Below the pieces are notes generated by a model. It was not told the origin of the DNA. It did not search any database and saw only the letters and a program-made list of their open reading frames with translations. A DNA stretch of 64,000 bases. Origin: an uncultured Gammaproteobacteria bacterium (lineage in GTDB: Bacteria > Pseudomonadota > Gammaproteobacteria > JAADHQ01). Position 1 is the first letter of the stretch. The number at the start of each line of letters is the position of its first letter. A program made the position numbers and the translations under genes. The stretch is taken from contig CAMYJD010000001.1 in assembly GCA_947258655.1 (NCBI GenBank), forward strand, positions 205,242 to 269,241, read 5' to 3'. This document shows positions 1 through 9,006 of this stretch, piece by piece.

Positions 1-346
1 CTGTTGACGCCTTGGCCTGCAACGACTGACCATCCGCTTTATGCTGTGTCTGATTCACCTGTGCCATCAAAAATCGCGACAGGCCAATACCATGATTATT
101 AGCCATTTCCATCGCAACCTGTTTGTCGAACAGGTCATAGTACATGGACTTTTCATTGCTGTATTCGTCATTGACCTGAATGGTTTTGCGCATACCGGAT
201 AACATCATCTGCAGGAAGATGGCTTCAAACTGTTTGGCCACTTCACCGATCGCGTCCTTGTCTCCGGACTTGACCTGCGCCTTCAATGATTGCAGCGAGG
301 AAATTTCGGTATAGACACTGCTATTATGTGCGGTCAGATCGTTCAT
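1..346 (-). CDS. flgJ: FlgJ, rod-binding domain (partial, C-terminus beyond window)
   Basis: The ORF track missed this gene because it has no stop inside the window. The frame opens at an ATG (MNDLTAHNSS...) preceded by AGGATAATTATTC, 22 bp after the flgI stop, and runs off the left edge after about 115 codons. The visible part is the FlgJ rod-binding domain, with the AKQFEAIFLQMMLSGMRK core. FlgJ acts in the periplasm: the N-terminal domain caps the growing rod, and in many gammaproteobacteria a C-terminal muramidase opens the peptidoglycan. Whether the muramidase domain is present cannot be seen here. Position directly after flgI fits the usual flgH-flgI-flgJ order. Confidence 0.9.
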   Translation of the reverse strand, partial: MNDLTAHNSSVYTEISSLQSLKAQVKSGDKDAIGEVAKQFEAIFLQMMLSGMRKTIQVNDEYSNEKSMYYDLFDKQVAMEMANNHGIGLSRFLMAQVNQTQHKADGQSLQAKAST

Positions 347-368
347 GAATAATTATCCTGATACCTTG

Positions 369-1490
369 CTAGATCACGATCAGCTCGGCACGCAGTGCAC
401 CGGCCTGTTTCAGCGCTTCGAGTATCGCGACAAGATCACCGGGGGCCGCTCCTACCTGATTGACCGCCCTGACGATTTCATCGAGTTTAACGCCCGGATT
501 GAACATAAACATACGGTTTTTATCCTGTCTGATCTGGATGTCGGATTTCGGTACCACTACTGTCTCACCTTCGGAAAAGGGCTCAGGCTGGCTGACTTCT
601 GCTGTTTCGGTGATCGTGACCGTCAGACTGCCATGGGTAACCGCAGCGGGCATGACCTTGACATGCATGCCTATTACAATCGTGCCGGTGCGCGAATTGA
701 CAATAATACGCGCAGGCGCCTCGGCTGGCACCACATTAATATTTTCCAGCAGCGACATGAAGGCAACACGTTGCGACATGTCTTTCGGTGAGCTAACCCT
801 GATCGAAGCGGCATCGATCGGTTTGGCTATACCCGGTCCAACTGTTTTGTTAATGGATGTGGATACCCTGCTGGCCGTAGTGAAGTCGGCCGTCTTCAGA
901 TTAAGGACGACATAATCGCCCTGCGTGAACGCATTCGGTACTGCGCGCTCGACACTGGCGCCATTGGGTATACGGCCAACACTGGGGACATTCAATGACA
1001 CTCGCGAACCATCGGTGCCGCTGACGCCAAGACCACCAACAATAAGATTCCCCTGGGCAACGGCATACACCTGACCATCGGCGCCTTTTAACGGCGTCAT
1101 CAACAGACTGCCACCGCGCAGACTTTTAGCGTCGCCAAGAGACGAAATCGTGACATCAATTGTCTGTCCCGGTTTCGTGAATGGCGGCAACGATGCATGC
1201 ACGGCAACCGCGGCAACATTTTTCGACTGCAGATTGACATTTGCCGGCACCGTGATGCCAAAGCGGTTGAGCATATTACGCAGGCTTTGCCGGGTAAAGC
1301 GGGTCTTGCCACCGGTGCCATCCAGTCCCACAACCAAACCATAACCCAGTAACTGATTGGAACGCACACCGGCAATCGAGACCAGGTCCTTGATACGCTC
1401 GGCATAGCTATTACTGACGAATATCGCCAGTAGCAGGCCCAGTACATATTTTGTAGATCGTTTTAATAACATGGTATTTGTGCCCGTCAT
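369..1490 (-). CDS. flgI: Flagellar P-ring protein FlgI
   Basis: FlgI builds the P-ring, the peptidoglycan-level bushing around the flagellar rod. The 373-residue product has the family's usual length and the signature start of the mature protein ([22 protein letters not shown]), with the [10 protein letters not shown] segment. A Sec signal peptide ends near SNSYA. Two starts are possible: the ATG at 1490, or an in-frame ATG six codons later (1472), which gives a cleaner signal peptide. Neither has a strong ribosome binding site. The gene follows flgH by 2 bp, so translation is probably coupled. It is expected to be transcribed with the flgB operon. Confidence 0.97.
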   Translation of the reverse strand: MTGTNTMLLKRSTKYVLGLLLAIFVSNSYAERIKDLVSIAGVRSNQLLGYGLVVGLDGTGGKTRFTRQSLRNMLNRFGITVPANVNLQSKNVAAVAVHASLPPFTKPGQTIDVTISSLGDAKSLRGGSLLMTPLKGADGQVYAVAQGNLIVGGLGVSGTDGSRVSLNVPSVGRIPNGASVERAVPNAFTQGDYVVLNLKTADFTTASRVSTSINKTVGPGIAKPIDAASIRVSSPKDMSQRVAFMSLLENINVVPAEAPARIIVNSRTGTIVIGMHVKVMPAAVTHGSLTVTITETAEVSQPEPFSEGETVVVPKSDIQIRQDKNRMFMFNPGVKLDEIVRAVNQVGAAPGDLVAILEALKQAGALRAELIVI

Positions 1491-1492
1491 GC

Positions 1493-2191
1493 CTAGAATG
1501 GCCAGTATTGACTGTTAAAGAAACGTGCCAGCCAGCCCATACGGTTGGCGTCAGACACTGCGCCCTGACCGCTATAGCTGATACGTGCATCGGCCAGTAA
1601 TGTAGAGGGCACGGAATTATTTCTGTCAATATCAAGCGGTCTGACAATGCCGGTAATCTGGATAAATTCCTCTCCCTGGTTCAGCCACATGCGTTTCTGG
1701 CCCTTGACGAACAGATTTCCGTTCGGGTAAACCTCGGCTACGGTCACAGAGATCGTACCGTTCAGGGCATTACTCTGGGCGCTGTCCCCTTCGCCAGTGA
1801 ATTCCTGTGATGATTCGATATTCGCACCGAGTACGTTACGTCCTTTCAGCGTCACGCCACCACCAAACACAGATGGTGTGCCCAGGTCCGTTGTATTTTC
1901 CTTTTTCGTTGATGTCGTGGCTTTTTTTATTGCATTGGTTTTTTCTGACAGCACGATCGTCAAAATATCGCCGACCTGACGCGCCTTCATATCTTCAAAT
2001 ATGAAACTGCTTGCCTGAGCCTGGTAGATGGAACCCATCTGTACCCGGCTGACCGGGCTCTGCGCCGGTTTGGTGGCTGCATATCGTTGATAATCCGGCT
2101 TTTGTTGCTGAACGGCGCAACCGCTGAACTGACCTGCGAACAGGCTTGCCAGTAATAGTCTGAATATGCGTCTGCTCCTGATAGTATTCAT
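1493..2191 (-). CDS. flgH: Flagellar L-ring lipoprotein FlgH
   Basis: FlgH forms the outer-membrane L-ring through which the rod passes. The N-terminus is a lipoprotein signal ending in FSGC, so Cys25 would be lipidated. The body contains the conserved [15 protein letters not shown] segment and the C-terminal [14 protein letters not shown] tail. Length (232 aa) is typical. The ATG has AAGGTAACAGGC upstream. It lies between flgG (56-bp gap) and flgI (2-bp gap) in the rod-hook operon. Confidence 0.97.
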   Translation of the reverse strand: MNTIRSRRIFRLLLASLFAGQFSGCAVQQQKPDYQRYAATKPAQSPVSRVQMGSIYQAQASSFIFEDMKARQVGDILTIVLSEKTNAIKKATTSTKKENTTDLGTPSVFGGGVTLKGRNVLGANIESSQEFTGEGDSAQSNALNGTISVTVAEVYPNGNLFVKGQKRMWLNQGEEFIQITGIVRPLDIDRNNSVPSTLLADARISYSGQGAVSDANRMGWLARFFNSQYWPF

Positions 2192-2247
2192 GCCTGTTAC
2201 CTTGTTGTTTACTGTACTGACAAAAACAATGCGATTATCATGCCAAC

Positions 2248-3033
2248 TTATAATTGTTGTGATGCATACTGCAGCATGTCGTCGGTAGTGGAAATGGCCT
2301 TTGAATTCATCTCATAGGCGCGCTGGGCCTCGATCATATTGACCAGTTCCTCGACAACATTGACATTGGAGCTTTCCAGGAAACCCTGCAATACACCACC
2401 CATTCCGGATGAGGTCGGAGCCGCTGTTTGTGGTGTGCCACTTGCGACTGACTCCCTGTAGAGGTTTTCACCAAGAGCTTCCAGTCCTGCAGGATTGACA
2501 AAATCTGACAGTTGCAGGGTGCCGATCGCTGTCGGTGATGTGGAACCGGATACCAAAGCTTCGACGACACCGTCCGGGCTGATGGTTAGACTAACCGTAT
2601 CGGACGGTACTGTCAGACTGGGTTCGAGGCTGTAACCGCTTGAGGTTACCACCTGCCCCTGCGAGTCCAGCTGGAAGGTGCCGTTTCGGGTATAGGCCGT
2701 GGTACCATCCGGCATTAACACCTGAAAGAAACCCTTGCCCTGGATCGCCATATCGAGTCTGTTCTCGGTACTGATAACATTGCCCTGGGTATGTATTTTT
2801 TCAGTGGCAACGGTGCGTACACCGGTACCCAGCGCCAGACCCGTAGGTGACTGTGTGGCCTCGGACGTCTGTCCACCAACCTGACGCAGATTCTGGTATA
2901 GCAATTCCTCGAATACTGCCCTGCCACGCTTGAATCCGTTTGTATTTACGTTGGCCAGGTTATTGGAAATAACCGCCATACGTTTTTGCTGTGCATCTAC
3001 ACCTGTTTTTGATATCCAAAGTGCGGGATTCAT
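2248..3033 (-). CDS. flgG: Flagellar distal rod protein FlgG
   Basis: FlgG forms the distal, drive-shaft part of the flagellar rod. The 261-residue product has the flagellar axial N-terminal motif (NNLANVNTNGFKRGRAVFEELLYQN), the internal GKGFFQV segment, and the C-terminal axial helix (NVNVVEELVNMIEAQRAYEMNSKAI). Length matches the family's usual 260-262 residues. A strong GGAGAGAG sits before the ATG. It is 28 bp downstream of flgF, its paralogue. Confidence 0.98.
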   Translation of the reverse strand: MNPALWISKTGVDAQQKRMAVISNNLANVNTNGFKRGRAVFEELLYQNLRQVGGQTSEATQSPTGLALGTGVRTVATEKIHTQGNVISTENRLDMAIQGKGFFQVLMPDGTTAYTRNGTFQLDSQGQVVTSSGYSLEPSLTVPSDTVSLTISPDGVVEALVSGSTSPTAIGTLQLSDFVNPAGLEALGENLYRESVASGTPQTAAPTSSGMGGVLQGFLESSNVNVVEELVNMIEAQRAYEMNSKAISTTDDMLQYASQQL

Positions 3034-3061
3034 AATCTCTCTCCAATAAAAATTGTATGCA

Positions 3062-3802
3062 TTAAGTCATCGAAAGCAGTTTCGATGAAACGTTGTCATT
3101 GTCCGATGCAGTTTTCATCAACTTGCTCTGCATTTCATAATTCCTCTGCAGTTCTATCATCTTGACCATGCTATCAATGACATTAACGTTACTCATTTCA
3201 ATCGCCCCGGACACCACTTTGACACTGGCATCCGCATCTGCCACACCGTCATCATTCAGGTAAAACAAACCATCAACACCTTTTGAAATACCAGTATGAT
3301 CCGGCTTGACCAGCTTGATCCTGTCTACCACAGCCAGGCTGGTTGAGTCCTGACCTAGGGCAATTACAGATACCGTGCCGTCTTCACCGATAGCAACCTT
3401 GCTCGCAGGCGGCAGTGTAATCGGGCCACCGTTACCCAGTACAGGCTGTCCCGAAGCCGTCGTCAATAAACCATTCGGGGAAAGTTGCAGACTGCCGGCA
3501 CGGCTATAACCCTCCTGCCCACTCGCAGATTGCACGGCGATAAATCCATTACCTTTAATTGCGATATCCAGATCGTTGCCGGTTGTGACTATACTTCCCT
3601 GTGAGAAGTCATTGCCATTGTCTTTAGCTACTGCGTAAGACCTGCTGTCATGACCACTGCCATAGACCGGCACGTCCTGAAAGGCACGCAGTTCGGCACG
3701 AAAGCCGGAGGTAGAGACATTGGCAAGGTTATGTGAATTGCTGGCCTGCGTATTCATTATCTGCTTCAGACCAGTCATTGAAATGTATAACATTTTATCC
3801 AT
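3062..3802 (-). CDS. flgF: Flagellar proximal rod protein FlgF
   Basis: FlgF is one of the minor proximal rod proteins made before FlgG. The 246-residue protein shares the axial N-terminal motif (NSHNLANVSTSGFRAELRAF) and the C-terminal helix (SNVNVIDSMVKMIELQRNYEMQSKLM). It is shorter and more divergent than FlgG, as expected for FlgF. The start has AAGGAG 6 nt upstream of ATG. It lies between flgE and flgG in the usual order. Confidence 0.97.
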   Translation of the reverse strand: MDKMLYISMTGLKQIMNTQASNSHNLANVSTSGFRAELRAFQDVPVYGSGHDSRSYAVAKDNGNDFSQGSIVTTGNDLDIAIKGNGFIAVQSASGQEGYSRAGSLQLSPNGLLTTASGQPVLGNGGPITLPPASKVAIGEDGTVSVIALGQDSTSLAVVDRIKLVKPDHTGISKGVDGLFYLNDDGVADADASVKVVSGAIEMSNVNVIDSMVKMIELQRNYEMQSKLMKTASDNDNVSSKLLSMT

Positions 3803-3848
3803 GAATCACTCCTTAACAATTCCTACCCGATTTGGCTGCGCATCATCA

Positions 3849-5114
3849 TTAACGGATATTGATGATTGTCTGGGTAATCGTATCGGCGGTTTCGATAACC
3901 TGGGCATTGGCCTGGAAGTTTCTCTGTGCGGTTATCATGTTCACCAGTTGCTCTGTCAGATCGACGTTGGAACCCTCTAGTGCACCCGACTGCATGAAAC
4001 CTAGCGTTCCGGTACCCGGTGCACCGACCAGCGCGGCACCTGATTCGAATGTCTCTGCCCATGAGGTATCACCTTGCTGTGACAGCCCATTCAGATTACT
4101 GAAGTTGGCCAGAGCAACCTGTGCCAAAGTCAGCGACTGTCCATTGGTATAACGTGCAGTGATAACGCCTGTTTCACCCACATCCACACCACTCAGTCGA
4201 CCGGTTGTATAACCGTCTTGTAGTAAGGCATTGACACCAAACTCGGTCCCATATTGGGTTACCCCTGTCAATGAAATATCCACATCCATGTTCGAAGCAC
4301 CGGTGCCCGGATTGACCGGCTCATAACCGGCAAAGGTATTGATACTGCCATTGTTGGGTGAAACCGAGGTCAGTTTGCCATCGCTGGAAAAACTCAGTAC
4401 CACCGGGTCACCCGATGCACCACCGGCCGGTACAGCCTCAATAGGCGGATCACCGGCAGGGTTGGTCAGATAGGTATACATGTTCCAGGTACCCAGACCA
4501 GTCTTGCGGAAATACAATGTTTGCAGCATTGCATCACCTTGCGAGTCGTATGTCGTCAACGACGTTGAATGGTTATAACTGGTGGCATCATTAATATTAA
4601 ATGCAGCAGTTGGCACTGACTGTGAGGAATCGAGATTGGCCGTCAGATCGATCTGGGTCGTTGCATTCGGTGGCAGGTCATTGGTACTGAGCTGAATATC
4701 ACCCAGGGCACCGGTCACATTACCGCTAGTATCCGCCAGGTAGCCGGTCAGGCGCTGATTTTCACTGTTGACGACATAGCCGGCACGATCAACGCCAAAG
4801 CCGCCGGCGCGGCTGTATTTGGTCACACCGTTCTCATTGAGCCGGAAGAAACCTTCACCGTTGATGGCCAGATCGAGATTATTGTTGGTGAAATCAACAT
4901 TACCCTGGGCGAATTCCTGTTTGACATTGGAAATCTTGACGCCGGCACCGACGGCATTAGACGCGACACCCAGCGTCGTCGCCGCATAGATATCGGCAAA
5001 CTCTATTCTGGACTTCTTGAATCCGGTCGTACTGGCATTGGCCACGTTGTTACCGATGACGCGCAGGTCTGATGATGCTGCATTTAATCCACTTAAAGCT
5101 ATTCTGAATGGCAT
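3849..5114 (-). CDS. flgE: Flagellar hook protein FlgE
   Basis: FlgE polymerises into the hook, the universal joint between rod and filament. The 421-residue protein starts MPFRIALSGLNAASSDLRVIGNNVANASTTGFKKSR and ends with the axial helix GSNVDLTEQLVNMITAQRNFQANAQVI. Between these conserved ends lies the long variable hook domain (D1/D2), rich in Thr, Ser, Asn and Gly. The start has GGAGTAACGTT upstream. The gene sits 19 bp after flgD, which encodes its assembly cap. Confidence 0.98.
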   Translation of the reverse strand: MPFRIALSGLNAASSDLRVIGNNVANASTTGFKKSRIEFADIYAATTLGVASNAVGAGVKISNVKQEFAQGNVDFTNNNLDLAINGEGFFRLNENGVTKYSRAGGFGVDRAGYVVNSENQRLTGYLADTSGNVTGALGDIQLSTNDLPPNATTQIDLTANLDSSQSVPTAAFNINDATSYNHSTSLTTYDSQGDAMLQTLYFRKTGLGTWNMYTYLTNPAGDPPIEAVPAGGASGDPVVLSFSSDGKLTSVSPNNGSINTFAGYEPVNPGTGASNMDVDISLTGVTQYGTEFGVNALLQDGYTTGRLSGVDVGETGVITARYTNGQSLTLAQVALANFSNLNGLSQQGDTSWAETFESGAALVGAPGTGTLGFMQSGALEGSNVDLTEQLVNMITAQRNFQANAQVIETADTITQTIINIR

Positions 5115-5133
5115 AACGTTACTCCTATGGAAG

Positions 5134-5802
5134 CTAACTTATTTGCAATATTTCTGAGAATTTTCTGTCGCCGAGGCCGCGAATGCTGACATTGACCTCT
5201 TCACCGGCACCACCGAAGGTAATACTCTCTACAGGCAGATTGGCATAACTCTTGACGGCTATACTTTCACCATTGACCACAGCATCGATAGCGACACGGT
5301 AGCGACCTTCGGGTGCGAGTGTTCCGTCAGGCAATGTACCGTCCCATTGATACTTGGTAATTCCCTCACCGAGAGCTCCAAGACCGAAATTGTTGACTAA
5401 CTCTCCGCCAGGCCCGTAAACAGATACATTCACCTGCGACGCCTGGAATGGTAATTCGACTGCGCCGTTCATACCGATTTTAGTCAATGGCAAGGTGTCT
5501 GCGGGAACCAGAACATTGCGATTGATCAGGCTGGCAGCCTGCAATCCCTGATTGGGCACCATTGATGCCGAGAATTGTTCAAATGATTTCTGTAAATCCT
5601 GAATACCGGAAACCGTACCAAACTGTGCAATCTGACTCAGGAATTCACCATTCTCCATTGGCTTGAAGGGATCCTGGTTTTGTAACTGCGTTGTCATCAG
5701 TTTCAGGAACTGTTCCTGTCCGAGCTCATCCTTGGGCTTGGCCGCGGGTTTCCCGCCCAGGCCTATGTTCTGTAATACACTGCTATCTATTGCTGTTGTC
5801 AT
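5134..5802 (-). CDS. flgD: Flagellar hook assembly cap protein FlgD
   Basis: FlgD caps the growing hook and guides FlgE polymerisation, then is discarded. The 222-residue sequence carries the conserved N-terminal segment (LGQEQFLKLMTTQLQNQDPFKPMENGEFLSQIAQF), followed by the FlgD Tudor-like/Ig-like region (VYGPGGELVNNFGLG..GITKYQWDG). GAGG lies about 10 nt before ATG. It is placed between flgC (12 bp) and flgE (19 bp). Confidence 0.97.
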   Translation of the reverse strand: MTTAIDSSVLQNIGLGGKPAAKPKDELGQEQFLKLMTTQLQNQDPFKPMENGEFLSQIAQFGTVSGIQDLQKSFEQFSASMVPNQGLQAASLINRNVLVPADTLPLTKIGMNGAVELPFQASQVNVSVYGPGGELVNNFGLGALGEGITKYQWDGTLPDGTLAPEGRYRVAIDAVVNGESIAVKSYANLPVESITFGGAGEEVNVSIRGLGDRKFSEILQIS

Positions 5803-5814
5803 AACAAACTAACC

Positions 5815-6228
5815 TCATTGTCCAATCTTGAGTGTGGCCAGCATCAACTGCTTTGCTGTGTTCATGACTTCAACATTGTTCTGATAAGAACGTGATGCTG
5901 AAATCATATTGGCCATCTCCTCGACAGTGTTGACGTTTGACCTGTACACATATCCTTCTGCATTTGCCATTGAGTTTTCCGGATCATACTCACTCACCGG
6001 CGTTGCCCGATTCTCCTCTATCCTCAATACTCTGACCGACGCCGCGGCCGGATTGTTTTGTGTCTCCTGCATAACTGCGGCGAACACTGGATTTTTCGCG
6101 CGGTAAACGCCTTCCTCTGTTGTACTGACATTATTGGCATTGGCCATATTACTGGAAACAGTATTCAGCCTGATGGATTGTGCACTCATGCCGGAACCTG
6201 CGATCTCGAATAAATTAAACAGACTCAT
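5815..6228 (-). CDS. flgC: Flagellar proximal rod protein FlgC
   Basis: FlgC is a proximal rod subunit. The 137-residue protein has the axial N-terminus (FEIAGSGMSAQSIRLNTVSSNMANANN), the central YVYRSNVNTVEEMANMISASRSYQNNVEVMN region and a normal length. The ribosome binding site GGAGG overlaps the end of flgB (GAGGATTAA), so the two genes are almost certainly translationally coupled. Confidence 0.97.
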   Translation of the reverse strand: MSLFNLFEIAGSGMSAQSIRLNTVSSNMANANNVSTTEEGVYRAKNPVFAAVMQETQNNPAAASVRVLRIEENRATPVSEYDPENSMANAEGYVYRSNVNTVEEMANMISASRSYQNNVEVMNTAKQLMLATLKIGQ

Positions 6229-6231
6229 CGT

Positions 6232-6627
6232 TTAATCCTCCCTTAAAGCCTTCATCATGCCCTGGAACTTGCCCGTCAAGAAACGCAGTGTGGTCTGGTA
6301 GCGCACGGAATTTTCCGCAAACGCGGATTTCTCATGGTCCAGATCAACTGTATTTCCATCCAGAGATGCCTGAGACGGTACCCTGTATTTGAGTTGCATG
6401 CCCGCTGAATCCATACCAAACGAAGGTATGTGCGAGGCATTACTCTTCTGTAGTTGCAGCATATCGCCCTGACTGCTCTTGAGCGCCTGCTTGAAGTCTA
6501 TATCACGTGCCTTGTAACCTGGTGTGTCTGCATTGATAATATTTGAAGACAACGCAACTGCACGACGCGACTGAATCATCAATGCCTTCTCATGGCTTCC
6601 CAGGGCTTTGTCAAAATTTATTGGCAT
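6232..6627 (-). CDS. flgB: Flagellar proximal rod protein FlgB
   Basis: FlgB forms the rod base next to the MS-ring. The track ORF begins at 6750, but the upstream 41 residues overlap a terminator and a sigma-54 promoter and are not flagellar-like. I place the start at the ATG at 6627 (MPINFDKALGSHEKALMIQSRR), which has GTGGAAAAAG upstream and gives 131 residues, the usual FlgB length. The axial motif SSNIINADTPGYKARDIDF is present. This is the first gene of the flgBCDEFGHIJ operon. Confidence 0.96.
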   Translation of the reverse strand: MPINFDKALGSHEKALMIQSRRAVALSSNIINADTPGYKARDIDFKQALKSSQGDMLQLQKSNASHIPSFGMDSAGMQLKYRVPSQASLDGNTVDLDHEKSAFAENSVRYQTTLRFLTGKFQGMMKALRED

Positions 6628-6663
6628 TACTTTTTCCACTAAATGTATTCGTGCAATACATAG

Positions 6664-6679
6664 TGCAACAGCCGTGCCA
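6664..6679 (-). promoter_or_regulatory. Sigma-54 (-24/-12) promoter of the flgB operon
   Basis: On the minus strand the sequence reads TGGCACGGCTGTTGCA. It matches the RpoN consensus TGGCACG-N4-TTGCW exactly, with GG and GC ten bases apart. It lies 37 bp upstream of the flgB start codon. In polar-flagellated gammaproteobacteria the flgB operon is a sigma-54 class III operon activated by an FlrC/FleR-type regulator. That activator is not in this window. Confidence 0.93.
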
Positions 6680-6727
6680 GAATCATCAAACGTATGAATT
6701 TTAAAGAGAAAGGATTTTATTCGGGGG

Positions 6728-6767
6728 AAAAACAAACCGCCTGCCGGCAATGTTTTCCGTCAGGCGG
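6728..6767 (-). terminator. Rho-independent terminator after cheR
   Basis: Read on the minus strand, a 7-bp perfect stem (CCGCCTG/CAGGCGG) continues after one mismatch with CGG/CCG, and is followed by TTTGTTTTT. It lies 41 bp after the cheR stop and before the sigma-54 promoter. It should insulate cheV-cheR transcription from the flgB operon. Confidence 0.85.
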
Positions 6768-6807
6768 CAATATTTGTTAGCGCGGCAGGCAAGTACCTGC
6801 AGGCTGT

Positions 6808-7653
6808 TCAGGATTTTAGCTGGTACACTACGCCACCATGGGTCCTGACCATATCCAGCTTGTCAGTAATTCCGGTGATCGACTCCGAACCGCCAAGAAA
6901 AATGTACCCACCAGGATTCAGGCAACGACACATTTTCTCAAGAATCTCTTGCTTCGATTCCGTTGAGAAATAAATCAGTACATTTCTGCAGAAAATAATA
7001 TCGAAACGTCCCAACAGGGCATAACTCTGCAGCAGATTCATCGTCCTGAACTGAATTCTTGATTTGATGATAGGGCTGACCTGCCAGTAATTCGGTGTTT
7101 CGCGAAAATATTTCTTTTTACGTTCCGGCGATAGCCCTCTGGCCATAGCCATATCGTCATAGTGCCCCTTCTCTGCGGCGCTAAGTATTGCCGGCGAAAT
7201 ATCCGTAGCTACAATCTGTACATCAGACTTGAGCATACCTGGATTACCGATCTGGAACTCGTTTACCGTCATACTGATCGAATAGGGCTCCTGCCCTGAA
7301 GAACAGGCAGAAGACCAGATTCGAATAGGTGTACGTCTGTTTTTTGAGAGTTCAGGGAAAATTTTGTCTTTCAGGGTGTTAAAAGGATGGATATCACGAA
7401 ACCATGAGGTTTCGTTGGTGGTCATCGCTTCTACTACTTTATTGGTCAGCTCACGATTTTTATCCTTGGTAAGCTTGCCCAGCAGCTCTCCCAATGATGC
7501 AAGCTTGTGCTCCTGCAACATTTTATTAAGTCGGCTGTTGACCAGGTATTGCTTGTTGTCACCAAGAACGATACCACACATATTCTCGAGATATTTTTGA
7601 AAATCCTGATAGTCTTTCGAGCTTAGTGCGCTTTGCGTTGCTTTTTGCATCAT
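6808..7653 (-). CDS. cheR: Chemotaxis protein methyltransferase CheR
   Basis: CheR uses S-adenosylmethionine to methylate glutamates on chemoreceptors, setting receptor sensitivity. The 281-residue product has the N-terminal all-helical CheR domain (FQKYLENMCGIVLGDNKQYLVNSRL). The Rossmann SAM-binding domain follows, with IWSSACSSGQEPYSISM and FDIIFCRNVLIYFSTESKQEIL. The end (PGGYIFLGGSESI) is also typical. Start context is only moderate (CAGGCTATAATCG before ATG). In the usual polar-flagellum order it lies between cheV and flgB. Confidence 0.97.
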   Translation of the reverse strand: MMQKATQSALSSKDYQDFQKYLENMCGIVLGDNKQYLVNSRLNKMLQEHKLASLGELLGKLTKDKNRELTNKVVEAMTTNETSWFRDIHPFNTLKDKIFPELSKNRRTPIRIWSSACSSGQEPYSISMTVNEFQIGNPGMLKSDVQIVATDISPAILSAAEKGHYDDMAMARGLSPERKKKYFRETPNYWQVSPIIKSRIQFRTMNLLQSYALLGRFDIIFCRNVLIYFSTESKQEILEKMCRCLNPGGYIFLGGSESITGITDKLDMVRTHGGVVYQLKS

Positions 7654-7777
7654 CGATTATAGCCTGTAACGATATAGTCCGGGACTGTTCCCTTCGTAGA
7701 TATTTTTTATTTCAATGGAAAAGCTGCATACTTGTCCATGACCGTAGTTTCAACGTATTCCCAATACCGTCCTATTG

Positions 7778-7828
7778 TTAATACTCAAATTCTGTTGTTG
7801 TGTGCAGAGGGCTGACATTTACCTGCAT
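7778..7828 (-). CDS. Possible 16-residue leader peptide between cheV and cheR
   Basis: A short minus-strand frame, MQVNVSPLHTTTEFEY, starts at an ATG preceded by a perfect AAGGAG with 8-nt spacing (7837-7842), one of the better ribosome binding sites in this window. It begins 35 bp after the cheV stop and ends 124 bp before the cheR start, so it would sit on a cheV-cheR transcript. I recognise no family. The good ribosome binding site is the only positive evidence. Confidence 0.35.
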   Translation of the reverse strand: MQVNVSPLHTTTEFEY

Positions 7829-7863
7829 GCTAAATACTCCTTGTCCCGCTATCAACCCAGCAT

Positions 7864-8805
7864 TCATGCAGGATTGCCTTTTCTGTGCAAATCATCGATG
7901 GCTTCCATAACGCTGGTCGCCAGTTCGTCGGCATCAAATTTTGCGATAAACCTGTCCGCGCCAACCTTCTCCACCATGGCATTGTTAAATACACCACTGA
8001 GCGACGTGTGTAACATTATATATAGTTCTTTAAGAGCAGGATCCTTACGTAGTTCGGTTGTCAATGTATAGCCATCCATTTCTGGCATTTCAATATCTGA
8101 GATTACCAAGGCTATCTGCTCCTTGATTGGCCCCTGAGCTGCCATTTCCTGTAACTGATTCAGCGCATCCATACCACTTTTAGCCAGCACTGCCTCATAC
8201 CCGATCTGTTCCAACGTGCGTTTAACCTGGTTACGGGCAACAACGGAATCGTCGGCAACCAATATGCGCTTGACACCCTCTTCAATCTTGGGTGCCCCTT
8301 CGACAATATCATCAGATACTTCTACCTCGGCCCCTGTAACTTCGGACATAACCTGCTCGACATCAATAATCTCCACCAGGTCGTTATCGATCTTGGTCAC
8401 GGCCGTCAAATAACTACTACGTCCGGTCGCCTTTGGCGGCGGCATGATATCATCCCAGTTCATATTAATGATTCGATCAACTGAACTGACCAGGAAGCCC
8501 TGCGTGGTACGGTTATATTCAGCAATAACAATAAAGGCATCCTTGACATCCTTGACCGGTTTCATACCGATGGCCTGTGCCAGATCCATGACGCTGATGG
8601 TCTTGCCGCGCATGTTGGCCACGCCGCGAATGACACTGTCCGCATTCGGCATCTTGGTCAGCGGTGGACATTGTATGACCTCTTGCACCTTGAATACATT
8701 GATACCAAACTGCTGACGCCCACCCAGCCGGAACAACAGCAGTTCCAGGCGGTTGTGCCCGGCTAGTTGGGTACGCATGTCCACACTGTCTAAAAGTCCA
8801 GCCAT
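7864..8805 (-). CDS. cheV: Chemotaxis coupling protein CheV (CheW-receiver fusion)
   Basis: CheV couples chemoreceptors to CheA and has a phosphorylatable receiver that adjusts signalling. The N-terminal CheW-like domain (LELLLFRLGGRQQFGINVFKVQEV; NMRGKTISVMDLAQAIG) is followed by a receiver domain (RILVADDSVVARNQVKRTL; VISDIEMPEMDG; Lys in FIAKF). The phospho-acceptor Asp is present. The track start (8850) lies inside the promoter, so I choose the ATG at 8805 (MAGLLDSVDMRTQL, 313 aa), which has AGGAG upstream. A sigma-28-like promoter precedes it. Confidence 0.96.
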   Translation of the reverse strand: MAGLLDSVDMRTQLAGHNRLELLLFRLGGRQQFGINVFKVQEVIQCPPLTKMPNADSVIRGVANMRGKTISVMDLAQAIGMKPVKDVKDAFIVIAEYNRTTQGFLVSSVDRIINMNWDDIMPPPKATGRSSYLTAVTKIDNDLVEIIDVEQVMSEVTGAEVEVSDDIVEGAPKIEEGVKRILVADDSVVARNQVKRTLEQIGYEAVLAKSGMDALNQLQEMAAQGPIKEQIALVISDIEMPEMDGYTLTTELRKDPALKELYIMLHTSLSGVFNNAMVEKVGADRFIAKFDADELATSVMEAIDDLHRKGNPA

Positions 8806-8852
8806 ACCATTTCTCCTGACAAGTATATTTCCTATTATTGTGTACCTCACCT

Positions 8853-8880
8853 ATAACGGCGCTGGCATGAATAAACTTGA
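8853..8880 (-). promoter_or_regulatory. Sigma-28 (FliA)-like promoter of cheV
   Basis: On the minus strand TCAAGTTT is followed after 12 bp by GCCGTTAT, close to the FliA consensus (TAAAGTTT-N11-GCCGATAA, or TCAAG-N-GCCGATA in pseudomonads). It is 48 bp upstream of the chosen cheV start. Chemotaxis genes are commonly late, FliA-dependent genes. Confidence 0.65.
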
Positions 8881-8892
8881 GTAATTCGTTTG

Positions 8893-8908
8893 CGGCATAG
8901 CTCTTGCA
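8893..8908 (+). promoter_or_regulatory. Sigma-54-like promoter of flgA
   Basis: The plus-strand sequence CGGCATAGCTCTTGCA keeps the GG and GC ten bases apart and a perfect TTGCA -12 box. The -24 box is weaker (CGGCATA for TGGCACG). It lies about 100 bp before the flgA start, divergent from cheV. Confidence 0.6.
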
Positions 8909-9006
8909 TAATCACTGATAGACACAGATTTATCGACCAATTCGACAGTATTTTGACACATGAGCCTGATATAAATCATATATTATTGTTTTTTATGGAT
9001 TTTATA

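Noticed and set aside
6628-6750. Extended flgB N-terminus in the ORF track (MPAGGLFFPRIK...)
   Set aside because: It overlaps the cheR terminator and the consensus sigma-54 promoter, and FlgB normally starts at MPINFD-like sequence.
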